Assembly: GCA_965240325.2 (NCBI GenBank)
Contig: OZ251233.1
Location: forward strand, 620,001 to 684,000
Length of the DNA: 64,000 bases
Source: Rebecca billardiae RCC1528
Taxonomy: Eukaryota > Haptophyta
Direction of reading: 5' to 3'
A model generated the notes under the pieces. It was given only the letters and a program-made list of their open reading frames with translations, did not search any database and had not been told where the DNA came from. Made by a program: the position numbers and the translations under genes. Positions within the stretch are counted from its first letter, which is position 1; every line of letters starts with the position of its first letter. Below, piece by piece: positions 1 through 10,365 of the stretch.

Positions 1-79
1 CCATCTTGGTGAACAGCGCGTTCACCTGCTCGAGCACCTCCGGGGGCAAATCTGTACTCTTCGCCATCTTCGTGCTCAT
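1..79 (-). CDS. 5' end of an unidentified protein (partial)
   Basis: Read on the minus strand, an open frame starts with ATG at 79 (a second in-frame ATG lies at 67) and runs off the window edge after 26 codons. The peptide begins MSTKMAKSTDLPPEVLEQ and continues into an amphipathic helix-like stretch ending near ALFTKM, which looks like real coding sequence. It could be the start of a helical or EF-hand-type protein, but nothing diagnostic is visible. Its start faces the RPAP3-like gene at 359, so 80-358 is probably a shared divergent promoter region. Too short to name. Confidence 0.5.
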   Translation of the reverse strand, partial: MSTKMAKSTDLPPEVLEQVNALFTKM

Positions 80-358
80 ACAACCCATCGACGAGCGGCG
101 AACACGGCGCGGTGGGCGAGGGGCTCACCGCTGCCCTTTCTCCGGCCCGGTAGCTCTCCAAGCAGAGCGCATTTTGCCTCTCAAGCCAGCGCGGCTGAAA
201 CAGCGGCGTTGTCCGGATGGTGCAGCCAGAAGGAACCGGACTCTGCCGCGCTGGGCGTCGGGCGCGCGAGGTGCTGTGCGTGCGGTGCGGGCGTTGGTCG
301 ACCCGCGCAACCGTCGCGCAACACCAGGCCGCGCGAGCAAACGCCTCGCGCCTCGGAG
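80..358. promoter_or_regulatory. Divergent intergenic region (putative bidirectional promoter)
   Basis: About 280 bp separate the minus-strand ATG at 79 from the plus-strand ATG at 359. No convincing TATA box is visible, and a plus-strand open frame runs through it only from a TTG. Assigning promoter activity is inference from the head-to-head arrangement. Confidence 0.35.
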
Positions 359-2257
359 ATGGAGGAGTTCTTCGGCGACTTCTTCGAGAAGATCGGCGAG
401 AAGGACAAGAGCCTCGTCGACGCCCCGCGCGACGTCTTCCAGAAGCAGGTGCCGCCCCCGCGCAACGTGGCGGCCGGCGAGGCCGAGCGCAAGCCCAAGC
501 CCAAGGCCAAGCCCGCCGCCTCCGCGGCCAAGCCGTCGGCGCAGGGCGGTGGCGGCGAGAAGGCGCGGCAGCGGAAGCACGCGTACGAGTACTTCAACGA
601 GTGGGACAAGTTCGACGTGGACAAGGAGCTCGCCGCGCTCGACGAGAGCGCGGGCGGCGGCGACGGCTCGGCGAACGCCGACGGCAAGGGCGAGACGGTG
701 TACGGCCTCGGGCTGGGCGACCTCGACCGGCTGCCGCCGGCGCACCGCGCGCAGATCGCGGCGGACGAGAAGGCCAAGGGCAACGAGTGCTTCCAGGCCA
801 AGGAGTACGTGCAGGCCATCCGCCACTACACGACGTCGCTGCGGATCGACCAGAGCGCCGCCGCGGTGTACGCAAACCGCTCGCTGGCGTTCATCAAGCT
901 GCAGCGCTGGCGCCCGGCGGAGACGGACGCGAGCGCGGCGCTCGAGATCCAGGCGGACTACACCAAGGCCCTCCTGCGCCGCGGCATCGCGCGCCTCCGC
1001 CTCGCCAAGCACGAGGAGGCGATCTCCGACTTCCGCGCCGTGCTGAGCCAGGAGGCGGGGCACCGGGAGGCGCACGACTACCTGCGCGCGTGCACCATCG
1101 ACCTGGAGCGCGAGCAGAAGGAGCGGTCGGAGGCGAAGGAGGCCGCGGCGCGGCTCGACGCCGCGGCGAAGCCGTCCAAGCCCGCCACGCGCGGCGCCGC
1201 CGAGCGCCCGCCGCCCGGCAAGCGCGTGATCATCGAGGAGATCTCGAGCTCGGACGAGGAGGCCGAGGCAGAGCAGGCGAGCGGCGACGCGTACGACTCG
1301 GACGCCGAGCAGCCGAGGGAGGGCGCGGGCGGCGGGGCGCGCGGGGCGGCGGCGGAGGCGCTGGGCGCGGAGGCGGCGGCGGCGCGCGCGCGCGCCAAGG
1401 CGATCGCGGACGAGGCCGACGCCTCCGCCCGCGCCGAGGCGGCGCGCGCGCGCGAGAACGAGGCGGAGGGCGTGGCGGCCAACCGGCCGTCCCACGAGCG
1501 CATCCAGGCCGAGGCGGAGTCGAAGGGGTTCCTCGACGCGCTCTCGTCGCTCTCGCTCAGCTCGCTGGGGATGAGCAGCGCGAAGGCCCCCGAGCCCAAG
1601 CCCGAGCCGCCCGCGCAGCCGCCCGCGCCCAAGCCCGCCGCCGCGGCCGAGCCGGCGCGCGGCGCGCCGGGCGAGCGCAGCTTCAGCGCGGCCGGCGCGT
1701 TTGTGGGCGCGCGCGCGGGCTGCGTGTTCAAGAAGGGCGCGCACGGCCTCGGGTACTACGCGGACGAGTGGGCCGCGCGCAGGCACGCCGAGGAGGAGGC
1801 GGCGCGCGCGCGCGCGCCCATGCGCCGCGTGCTCATCGAGGAGGACGACGACGACGACGAGGAGGAGCAGGCGGCGGCAGCGGGCACGGCGCGCGCGCCC
1901 AGCGGCAAGGGCGGCAACGGCGGTGCGGACGCGAGCGCGGACGGCTTCGAGATGGTGTCCAAGCCGAGCACGCCCGACGACGAGGGCAACGTGCGCGCCG
2001 ATGCCGCACAGCCGGAGCCGCCCAAGCCGGCCGGCAGCGCCGGCGGCATGCGCAAGCTTCAGATTGAGGAGGACGAGGAGGAGGAGGAGGAGGCGGCAGC
2101 CGCGCCGTCCGGCGCGGCGGCGGCGGCCGGCGGTGCCGCGCGCGCGCACCCCGCGCCGACGGCGCAGGCGGGCGGCTCGGCGCAGGCGCAGCCGGCGGCC
2201 GCGCACGGCGCGGCGGGTACTGACGGCCGCAGCGGCATGCGCAAGCTCGTCATCGAG

Positions 2258-2288
<31 letters not shown>

Positions 2289-4747
2289 TGGAGGCGGAGG
2301 CGACGGCAAGGACCGTCGCCGCGGCGGCCGCCGCGGCGCCACCGCCCACCACCGCCGCGGCCGGCGCAGGCGGCGGCGCGGCCGCGCCCAGCCCGCCGTC
2401 TCTGAGCCCGGCCGAGGCCGCGGCCCTGGCCGAGGCGGACCGGCTGCGCCTCGACGCCAACGCGCTGTACGGGCGCGGGCAGACCGAGGCAGCGCGTGAG
2501 GCCTACTCGGCTGCCCTTGAGCAACTGGCGCGCTGCGGCGCGCTCGTCTCGAGCGAGTGCGACGGGCTCGCTGCGGGGCGCGTGAGCTGGGCGGAGCGCG
2601 GGGCGGACGGCGGCGCCACCCCGCCCGCCCTCGAGGAGTGCGCCGTCAAGTGCCTCAACAACCGCTCGCTCTGCTCCGCGCAGCTGCACGCGCACGGCGC
2701 GGTCGAGCGAGACGCGAGCGCCGTGCTGGCGCGCCGCCCTGAGAACGTCAAGGCACTCGTTCGGCGCGGGCTGGCGCTCGAGGCGCGCGAGCGGTTCGCG
2801 GACGCGCTGGCGGACATGCGCGCCGCGTTCGCGCTCGAGCCCGGCTGCGCGCCCGCCTCCGACGCGATCGGCCGGCTGCGTCGGTACGCCAGCCTCAACA
2901 GCGCGGCCTCGCCGCTCGAGCCGAGTGCGCCTCACAAGCCGAGCGCGCCGCCGGCTGGGGCGAGCGGGCAGCGGCCGCCGGCCTCGGCCTCGGCCACGCA
3001 GCAGAAGGCGGCGGCGGTCGGCTCGAAGGCGGCCGGCTCGAAGGCGGCGGCTCCGCGCGCGCCCGCGCCAACCGAGCCGCCGCCGCCGCCGCCCTCCAAG
3101 ACCGCCCCCGACTCGTCCTCGTCGGCGCGGGCGGAGGCGGAGGCGGCGCGCGCCGCGCAGCAGCCCAGTGCGGAGGCGCGCGCCGCCGCGGCCGCAGCGC
3201 TCAAGGAGGGCGGCACCGCGGCGTTCAAGCGCGGCGAGTTCGACGAGGCGGCGTCGCTGTACGCGCGCGCGGCGGAGGAGGAGCCGGAGCGCGCCGTGCA
3301 CCACGCCAACCTGTCCATCGCCTCGCTCAAGGCGGGCAAGCTGCCGGAAGCGCTAAGCGCGGCGCGGTGCGTGCGTGCGCGCCGCCCGCTCGCGCGCGCG
3401 TGCGCGCCGCGCGCGCGCGCGCGTGGGCGGCCGTGCCGTGCGCCCGCTCACGCGCCCGCGCCCCGCGCGCACACGCGCGCGCGCGCGCACGCGTGCCCCT
3501 CCGCAGCACCTGCACGCAGCTCGAGCCCGCGTTCGCCAAGGGCTGGTACCGGCTGGGGCAGGCGCACCAGGCGCTCGGCCAGCTGGGCCAGGCGGCCGCA
3601 GCGTATGAGCAAGGCCTGAGGTGCGCGCACGTGCTGCGGAGGGGCGAGGGCGGGCGGGGGCGGGGGCGTGGGGTGTGGGCTGCGCGCCCGGCCGGGCGCA
3701 GTGGCGCGCACGCCGCGCTGACACGCGCACGCGCGCGCGCGCGCACCGCCGCCTCGCAGGGTGGCGGACGCGCCCGCGATGCGCTCCGAGTTTGAGCAGG
3801 GGCTGCGCGCGCTGCAGCAGATGGGGCTGGGCAGCGCGCACGCGGACGAACGGCTGCGGCAGGCGGAGCGCCGGGCGGCCGCGGAGGAGGAGGAGCGCGC
3901 GCGCGCGTCGGCCGAGGCGGCGGCGCGCGCGCGCGCGAGGCGCGAGGCGGAGAGTCGGCGCGCGGCGAGCGCGGCGGCGGAGGAGGAGGAGGAGGTCGAG
4001 GACCTGCCGCGCGCGCCGGCGCGCGCCAGGCCGGCGGCGCCGCCCAAGCAGCCGGAGGCAGCGCCCGTCCTCGCTGCGAGCGCGCCGCCTGCGCCGACCG
4101 AGCCCGCGGCGCGCCCGCCACCGCTCAGCTCGGCCGCGGCAGCCGGCGCGCGCGCCGCCGGCGCCGCGGCCGGCTCGCCCAAGGGCTCGCCCTCGACGGC
4201 AGGCGGCGGCGCCCAGCCGGCGGCGCCGAAGCGCGCGCCGGTCTCCTACGAGGCCGCCGCGCAGATTGCTGAGCGCGTCGCTCAGTCGCACTCGGCCAGC
4301 TCGCCGACCGCGCCGATCGCGGCCGCCGCCGCTCGGCCGCCGCCCGGTGCCAGGCCCCGGACCTGCACCGAGTTTGAGCGGCAGTGGCGCGCGGCGTGGC
4401 CCGCCAAGGGGCGGACGGACGCGCACGTCGACGCGGCGGCCGCGCTGCTCGAGCTCCTGCCGCCGGCCGAGCTCGCGCCCTTCTTCGGCGCGGGCATGAG
4501 CGACGAGATCTTCGAGGGCCTCCTCGGGCACGCGGCCGCGCGGCACGCGCGCGCGCGCGCCGACGACAGCGCGAGCGCGCTCGCGCTGCTGTGCGGCCTG
4601 GCGCGCGTGCGCCGGCACGACGTGCTGTGGATGTTTGCGGGGGATGCGGCCAAGGCGGCCGCGCGCGCGCTGATCTCCGCCGGAGGCCAGCCCGCGGCGC
4701 CGTTCACCGACGCTGACGTGCAGCGCGCGCGCAGCGTCTTCACCTGA
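359..4747 (+). CDS. RPAP3/SPAG1-like TPR co-chaperone (3 exons)
   Basis: Exons 359-3366, 3507-3620 and 3760-4747 join in frame to a 1369-aa protein; introns start GTGCGTG/GTGCGCG and end CAG. The start is the ATG opening MEEFFGDFFEK; no upstream in-frame ATG exists. Near residue 75 the motif YFNEWDKFDVDKEL is typical of RPAP3/SPAG1. Three TPR blocks follow (about 140-250, 680-840, 940-1050, the last completed by exon 2), then a coiled, charged segment. The C-terminus (about 1245-1360), rich in FERQWR- and LLPPAELAPFF-type motifs, matches the RPAP3 C-terminal (Monad-binding) domain. Known RPAP3/SPAG1 proteins act in the cytosol with HSP90/R2TP to assemble RNA polymerases, PIKKs or axonemal dynein arms. 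It is longer than usual because of Ala/acidic low-complexity linkers with four K/R-x-x-IEE acidic motifs. Whether it is RPAP3 or SPAG1 (dynein assembly) cannot be decided by eye. Confidence 0.85.
3367..3506 (+). other. Intron 1 of the RPAP3-like gene
   Basis: Donor GTGCGTGCG follows phase-2 exon sequence and acceptor CCGCAG precedes the continuation of a TPR motif (ARTCTQLEPAFAKGWYRLG across the junction). The body is largely alternating GC/CG dinucleotides. Removing it restores a canonical TPR helix pair, which supports the call strongly. Confidence 0.8.
3621..3759 (+). other. Intron 2 of the RPAP3-like gene
   Basis: Donor GTGCGCGCAC and acceptor CCTCGCAG; phase-2 junction. The body contains a G-rich tract and a (CG)n run. 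The same intron is preserved in the duplicated fragment at 6224 onward, so the duplication was made from DNA, not from mRNA. Confidence 0.75.
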
Positions 4748-6223
4748 GCAGCCGCCCGCGCCCTCTCAGTCTCACCGGTCTGCTGATGGCTGTGTGGAGT
4801 GCCGGGAGTCGTGGTGCAGCCGCAGTCGATCGGACTCTCACTCTGACTCTCGGATGCCGCGTTGCCATTAATCAATCTTGATTACTCCGAATAACCGCTG
4901 CCGTGCTGGCGCGAGAAATCGGACTGATCCCGCAGGCTCTCGGTGCGCGTGCGCGCGACCACGAGCGCAACGGCGGCCTGAGTCGGAGCGCGCGCCGCGT
5001 GCGCCGCCACGCGCCGCCGCCACGCGCCGCCGCCGCGCCGCCGCCGCCCGGCGCCGCGCGCGCGCCGCCGCCGCACCCGCCCCGCCGCCCGCGCGCGCGC
5101 ACGCGCGGCGCGGCTGCGCGCGCGGGCGCTAGGCGGTGGCGTGCGCCGGCGGCGGGGCGGCGACGGGCGGCGCTCGCGCCCTGCGATGCACCCACGCCGC
5201 CGCCCGAGGCGGTCCGGCCGCCGCGTGCGCTCGCGCGCGCGCTACGCCCACCACTCGCGTGGGTGTCGCCGCCCGCTCGGTTCCGAAAGTCCGGGAGGTC
5301 GACGACGAGTCGACGACGGACGTTCTAAGAACTTGTAAGAACTGTTCTCGGTCGCCTGGAAGGTTCCCCGATAAGTGAGCCGTGGCTGGCGTTAGCCAGA
5401 TCATACGGGCCTCGTCCGACATGCTCATATGGAATTCAGGCTTTTCCCTCTGAATCCCAGCCCTACAGAAAGGTGGCTGTCAGTACTACTGTCAACTTCT
5501 TCTGACCGCCTATGAAATCAGTGGCGAACAGCCTGAATCAGTGGGCACTTTGGGCAGCGATGCCTGTTCAGTTTGTTCTCATGGCGTATCAGACGAATGT
5601 TCTGCGAGCTGGGAATACTGCGTTCATAGTGTGATAGTGACGAGACCTGCGCCGCTGCGCGGCGCGCGCCACCGCACGATGGCCGCTGCTGAACCGGATA
5701 GAACGAAGTCCGGACGATTGCTCGTCGGGCGGCGTGCGCGCGGGCACCGTGCACATGGCGCACGCGCGCGCGAGAGGTGATGGGGCGGGCGGCGGCGCGG
5801 CGCGGGGGGGGTGAGCCGCCACCGAGCGCGGCGCGCCGCCGCCACGCCCGCCGCCGTCCTGACGCCGCCGGCGCGCGCCGCGCTCTGGCGCGTGCGCGCG
5901 CCGGCGCCGGCGCCGATGCTGACGGTCGCGCGGCGCGCGCGGCGAGGACGGCAGCGCGCTCGGCGCCGCGAACCGCTCGTCGGACGCGCCACCGCCGTCG
6001 TCGCCGCCACCGCTCGAGCTTCACGGGCCGCCCCGCCGCCGGCGCGCGCCGCCCGCCGCCGGGCGCCGCGCGCGCGCAGCCGCGCCGCGCGTGCGCGCGC
6101 GCGCGCCGCCGCGCGGCGCCGAGACGCGCGCGCGTGCGCGTTCGTGGTGCAGGTGTGCTCCCAAGGCGCGCGCCGGCTCGCCGCCTTTGATCAGCGCCGA
6201 GTACGGCACCGCGCGGCGAGCGC
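4748..6223. other. Intergenic, GC-rich simple sequence; no gene recognised
   Basis: After the stop codon the 3' flank is shared with the duplicate copy for about 130 bp. 4960-5280 and 5760-6190 are dense CCG/GCC and (CG)n low-complexity sequence, open in several frames only because of composition. 5300-5660 has lower GC and unremarkable sequence. No splice-compatible coding structure or RNA gene was recognised. Confidence 0.5.
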
Positions 6224-7410
6224 GGCGCACCAGGCGCTCGGCCAGCTGGGCCAGGCGGCCGCAGCGTATGAGCAAGGCCTGAGGTGCGCGCACGTGCTGC
6301 GGAGGGGCGAGGGCGGGCGGGGGCGGGGGCGTGGGGTGTGGGCTGCGCGCCCGGCCGGGCGCAGTGGCGCGCACGCCGCGCTGACACGCGCACGCGCGCG
6401 CGCGCGCACCGCCGCCTCGCAGGGTGGCGGACGCGCCCGCGATGCGCTCCGAGTTTGAGCAGGGGCTGCGCGCGCTGCAGCAGATGGGGCTGGGCGGCGC
6501 GCACGCGGACGAGCGGCTGCGGCAGGCGGAGCGCCGGGCGGCCGCGGAGGAGGAGGAGCGCGCGCGCGCGTCGGCCGAGGCGGCGGCGCGCGCGCGCGCG
6601 AGGCGCGAGGCGGAGAGTCGGCGCGCGGCGAGCGCGGCGGCGGAGGAGGAGGAGGAGGTCGAGGACCTGCCGCGCGCGCCGGCGCGCGCCAGGCCGGCGG
6701 CGCCGCCCAAGCAGCCGGAGGCAGCGCCCGTCCTCGCTGCGAGCGCGCCGCCTGCGCCGACCGAGCCCGCGGCGCGCCCGCCACCGCTCAGCTCGGCCGC
6801 GGCAGCCGGCGCGCGCGCCGCCGGCGCCGCGGCCGGCTCGCCCAAGGGCTCGCCCTCGACGGCAGGCGGCGGCGCCCAGCCGGCGGCGCCGAAGCGCGCG
6901 CCGGTCTCCTACGAGGCCGCCGCGCAGATTGCTGAGCGCGTCGCTCAGTCGCACTCGGCCAGCTCGCCGACCGCGCCGATCGCGGCCGCCGCCGCTCGGC
7001 CGCCGCCCGGTGCCAGGCCCCGGACCTGCACCGAGTTTGAGCGGCAGTGGCGCGCGGCGTGGCCCGCCAAGGGGCGGACGGACGCGCACGTCGACGCGGC
7101 GGCCGCGCTGCTCGAGCTCCTGCCGCCGGCCGAGCTCGCGCCCTTCTTCGGCGCGGGCATGAGCGACGAGATCTTCGAGGGCCTCCTCGGGCACGCGGCC
7201 GCGCGGCACGCGCGCGCGCGCGCCGACGACAGCGCGAGCGCGCTCGCGCTGCTGTGCGGCCTGGCGCGCGTGCGCCGGCACGACGTGCTGTGGATGTTTG
7301 CGGGGGATGCGGCCAAGGCGGCCGCGCGCGCGCTGATCTCCGCCGGAGGCCAGCCCGCGGCGCCGTTCACCGACGCTGACGTGCAGCGCGCGCGCAGCGT
7401 CTTCACCTGA
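6224..7410 (+). pseudogene. Truncated duplicate of the RPAP3-like gene 3' end
   Basis: From 6224 the sequence repeats 3561-4747 at a constant offset of 2663 bases: end of exon 2, the whole of intron 2 and all of exon 3 to the same stop codon, plus 3' flank. Only about two base differences are visible in the last exon (one Ser-to-Gly), so the copy is very recent or an assembly artefact. It lacks exon 1, both complete TPR domains and the authentic start; the breakpoint lies inside exon 2. Without an upstream exon it should be a dead fragment, although it could encode a short Monad-binding-domain protein if transcribed from an internal start. Confidence 0.8.
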
Positions 7411-7821
7411 GCAGCCGCCCGCGCCCTCTCAGTCTCACCGGTCTGCTGATGGCTGTGTGGAGTGCCGGGAGTCGTGGTGCAGCCGCAGTCGATCGGACTC
7501 TCACTCTGACTACTCTCTGTCTCTCGGATGCCTGGTTCACTCGACTCGGGGTTGCCATTAATATAATTATATTTAATATTTAATCAATCTATTATTATGT
7601 ATAAATAATAATAAATGAGGCCAGCATGGCCGGCACGACTACAGCTAGCTAGCCACAATCCATCCGGCCCACATGCCGCCACGTCGTCATGTGGGATTGT
7701 GGCTGCTGATGATGACTAGTCATCAGCAGCACCGCACCGATCGAGTGCGACGCTGTCTCGAGGATGGCCCGCCAGCGCTGCAAAGCCAAACTAGCCAAAG
7801 GGCGGCTCGCGAGAGGCGAGC
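7411..7821. other. Intergenic with AT-rich island
   Basis: The first 100 bp duplicate the 3' flank of the RPAP3-like gene. 7555-7620 is a strikingly AT-rich patch (TAATATAATTATATTTAATA-type) in an otherwise GC-rich window and may be a 3' end or matrix-like region. The rest shows nothing recognisable. Confidence 0.45.
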
Positions 7822-8742
7822 TCACGGGGTCGCGGAGCAGAGGATCGGCCCCGCACGTGGCTCAAACAGTAGTCTGCGCCACCGGCCGAGCATGCTGCGC
7901 GCAACCCACGGGATGCGCTCGCGGAAGCACGCCCGCTGGTCGCCATCGAGCCCCCACCCGAGGCGCGCGCCGCCCGTGCTGTCCCCGCCCGCCCCGCCGC
8001 CACCGGCACCAAGGCGCCAGCGCAAGAACGGCGGGCCCCGCGCCGCCGTGCTCGCCACGACGTCCGCCATCTCGACGAGGTGCAGCCGCGACGAGCCGAT
8101 CCCGATCGTGCGCAGCACCGCGTGGTTGAACGCCTCCTGCTCCTCGCGCGGCACGTTGGCGGCCACGAGCGGCACGGCGAGCGAGAGCGCGTGCTGGTGC
8201 TGCTGCCGCAGCTCCTGGCGGAGCGCGAGGCACTCGGTGCGCAGGCGCGCGGCGGTGGCGCGCGAGAGCGGCTCGGTACTCGACGACAGAGCCCGCACGT
8301 CGGCCGCGACCTTCGAACCGCTGGCGAACGCGCTCGCGGAGAGCTCGGACAGTCGCGAGATCGCTCCGGTGTGCTCCGCCGGCAGCACTCGGGACAGCCA
8401 GGGCAGGAGCACCCGCTCCTCGATCCGGCGGAGAGACGACGCGGAGAAGTCCCAAAGGTAGCCCCACGCGACGCGCACGTCGGCCGAAGAGGGCAGCGGC
8501 TCGGTGCCGAGCGCGTGCGCCAGCCTGCCCAGGTGCGACTGGACGGCGAGCGCGTGCCAGTGCCAGCCGTGGATGACAAACGTTCGGTCCTCCGGGGGCA
8601 CCGAGCCGTGGGCGTGCGCGTCTCGACTCGCGTGGGCGATGTCGATGCGACGAGCCAGTGCCGACCACGGGGAACTGCTCGCCGTCGCCGCGGGCCACGC
8701 AGCGCACACGAAAATGACGACGGCAGTGACGCGAATCGTCAT
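7822..8742 (-). CDS. Putative secreted haemerythrin-like protein
   Basis: A single-exon frame of 306 aa starting at ATG 8742. Residues 1-22 form a signal peptide (hydrophobic VTAVVIFVCAAW core, then ATASS). The mature part shows HGWHWHALAVQSHLGRL near residue 58, WDFSASSLRRIEERVLLPWL about 45 residues later, then an EQEAFNHAVLRTIG and RLHLVEMADV block, and an IPWVARSMLGRWRRLLF C-terminus. This spacing of His, Glu and aromatic residues resembles haemerythrin-like cation-binding proteins I know from algae, which are thought to bind iron; that is recognition by pattern, not by search. An in-frame ATG also exists about 15 codons upstream, and a TTTATTTAAA motif (8799-8810 region, minus strand) could be a TATA box. 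The Gly/Ala-rich stretch near residue 225-245 may be an unrecognised intron. Confidence 0.55.
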   Translation of the reverse strand: MTIRVTAVVIFVCAAWPAATASSSPWSALARRIDIAHASRDAHAHGSVPPEDRTFVIHGWHWHALAVQSHLGRLAHALGTEPLPSSADVRVAWGYLWDFSASSLRRIEERVLLPWLSRVLPAEHTGAISRLSELSASAFASGSKVAADVRALSSSTEPLSRATAARLRTECLALRQELRQQHQHALSLAVPLVAANVPREEQEAFNHAVLRTIGIGSSRLHLVEMADVVASTAARGPPFLRWRLGAGGGGAGGDSTGGARLGWGLDGDQRACFRERIPWVARSMLGRWRRLLFEPRAGPILCSATP

Positions 8743-8999
8743 CGTGCAGCAAGCGCGATACGGTCGCTCTCTGGCTCGTCCTCCAATCATCACAGCCTTT
8801 TTAAATAAACTGTGCCCTGGCGGGCGGGGGTGTCGGCGGGCCGTGCCAGTGCTGTCGCAATGTTTCCTCTGCGGGTTCGCGTGTTCACATTCGCTCGTGG
8901 CCGTGGGTGACGGACAGTCCGAGGGCGAGGACCACGCATCAGAGAGGCCCACAGCACCCACGAGGGATTTGCAGCACGCGGGGCGGGGCGGGTAGCCCG

Positions 9000-9556
9000 T
9001 TGCTCCGCGCGAGCGCGTGTACGCGCTGTATGTGCCGCATCTCAACCGCGATGGCGTAATCGAGCGCCTCGCCGCCGACGAAACCGCCAGAGTAGATCAT
9101 GTGCATGTCCTCCTGGCACCGCCAGCCGAGAGCAGTCGTCGCGAGGACGCTTGCCGATGTCCGCTCCGGGCATGATGGACTCGGCGCAGGTCGCGTTGAC
9201 ATCGTACACTGCCGCCACGCTGAGCACTAGCGCGTTGACGTTCACGCGGTCGTCGCTCTTCGCCTCTTCGACAGGTCTGGCGCCCGCGTGTTCGGGCGGC
9301 ACGAGGAGCTGTTGGTTGTGCGCGCGCGCGCGCACAGCGACAGCGTGTGCCACTCGCGATCGAGAGTGGGCACGAGCTGCTCACGCAAGCACACGAATCG
9401 CAGCGCATCCGTCACTGGCGTGACGACTTCCGCCTCGTCCCGCAGCGCCTGCACCATGGGCGAGGATGGCGCGGCGATGTTGCATGCTCGACGTTTCATC
9501 TCTCTGCGGATGGCATCACGGGCTTGTCTGTGTCGCGCTGCGGCGAGGGTCGCCAA
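9000..9556 (-). pseudogene. Broken coding region, family unknown
   Basis: Three minus-strand frames carry consecutive protein-like pieces: DALRFVCLREQLVPTLDREW (to about 9340), then NQQLLVPPEHAGARPVEEAK and DRVNVNALVLSVAAVYDVNA (9340-9165), then GWRCQEDMHMIYSGGFVGGE with ALDYAIAVEMRHIQRVHALA (9140-9005). The first frame switch falls exactly in a (CG)n run at 9318-9334, where slippage or sequencing error is likely. No GT-AG intron explains both switches. Either a decayed gene or one damaged by sequence errors. A helical peptide opening with MARSAWAARARSNAGADIAR at 10138 (minus) could be its N-terminal exon, but the link is speculative. Confidence 0.35.
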
Positions 9557-10365
9557 CTCGCGAAGACACGGTTGCTGCCACGGCGACAGACCCGGGAGGT
9601 GCGTCCGCTGCGCGTCGTACGCCGTTGGCGCTGCGATTACGTCGCATTGGTCACCGTCGACGCCATGCAGGTCGGACGTGGGCTTCGGCTGACGGGCTGA
9701 GGGACCGCGAGCGAAAGTCCGGTGCGCGGATTCGGGACTCCGGCGATCGAGTTCAGTCGTTCAGAAGGCCGCGCCAAATCTTGCGTCGCGTGCGATGGCG
9801 CTTCCCGCCCGCGACACACCTCGTGATGAGGGCCTTTCCGCACCGAGCCCGACGCGCGGCGGTGGATCGCGCGAGGTGGTTGTCGTGCGCAGCGCTTGCT
9901 TCTATGGCCCGTGCGAGCGCTCGACGTGCAAGTCGGGCGAGGACCGCCCCAGGTCGCACGATCTTGTCGATGCGCCGAGCGTACCTCCAAACGCGTCGAC
10001 TTTGGCCCCCGTTCGACCTGCACGCGAGACGACGAGGGCAGCAATCGCGAATCGGGCGAAAACCCGTCTAGGGAATCCTCGCGCGATGTCCGCGCCGGCG
10101 TTGGATCTGGCGCGCGCCGCCCACGCGCTCCGCGCCATCGGGCACTTGTTTTCGGCCGAGCGTCCCCAGTGGGAGCTGCGAGGGCGCCCGGTGGTGAGCG
10201 AGGCGATTTTCTTTTATTGGCGAGGCGAGTTTCTTTTTCCTTTTCCTTTTCTTATCTTTTCCCCGGGCACTACAAGGGGCGGACCTACCGGTACGGCCCG
10301 CCATTCAGCAGCTCTTTTGAGTTTTGACCATCGCTTGGCGGCGGCCAACCGTCGCGTCGTTCAGC
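9557..10365. other. Intergenic, no clear gene
   Basis: Open frames exist on both strands but overlap and show no recognisable motif. 10200-10262 carries a T-rich, pyrimidine-rich tract (TTTCTTTTTCCTTTTCC type) about 100 bp upstream of the F-box/RCC1 start and may belong to its promoter. Confidence 0.35.

Noticed and set aside
125-3304. 1059-codon minus-strand open frame opposite the RPAP3-like gene
   Set aside because: It is a composition shadow: Arg/Ala/Leu-rich peptide with no domain, whereas the plus strand has clear TPR motifs.
4900-5280. CpG-rich block as rRNA or structured RNA
   Set aside because: Simple CCG/GCC low complexity without any conserved RNA motif.
5518-7281. 587-codon minus-strand open frame
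   Set aside because: It overlaps the duplicated RPAP3-like exon in antisense; the same shadow exists at 3353-4618.
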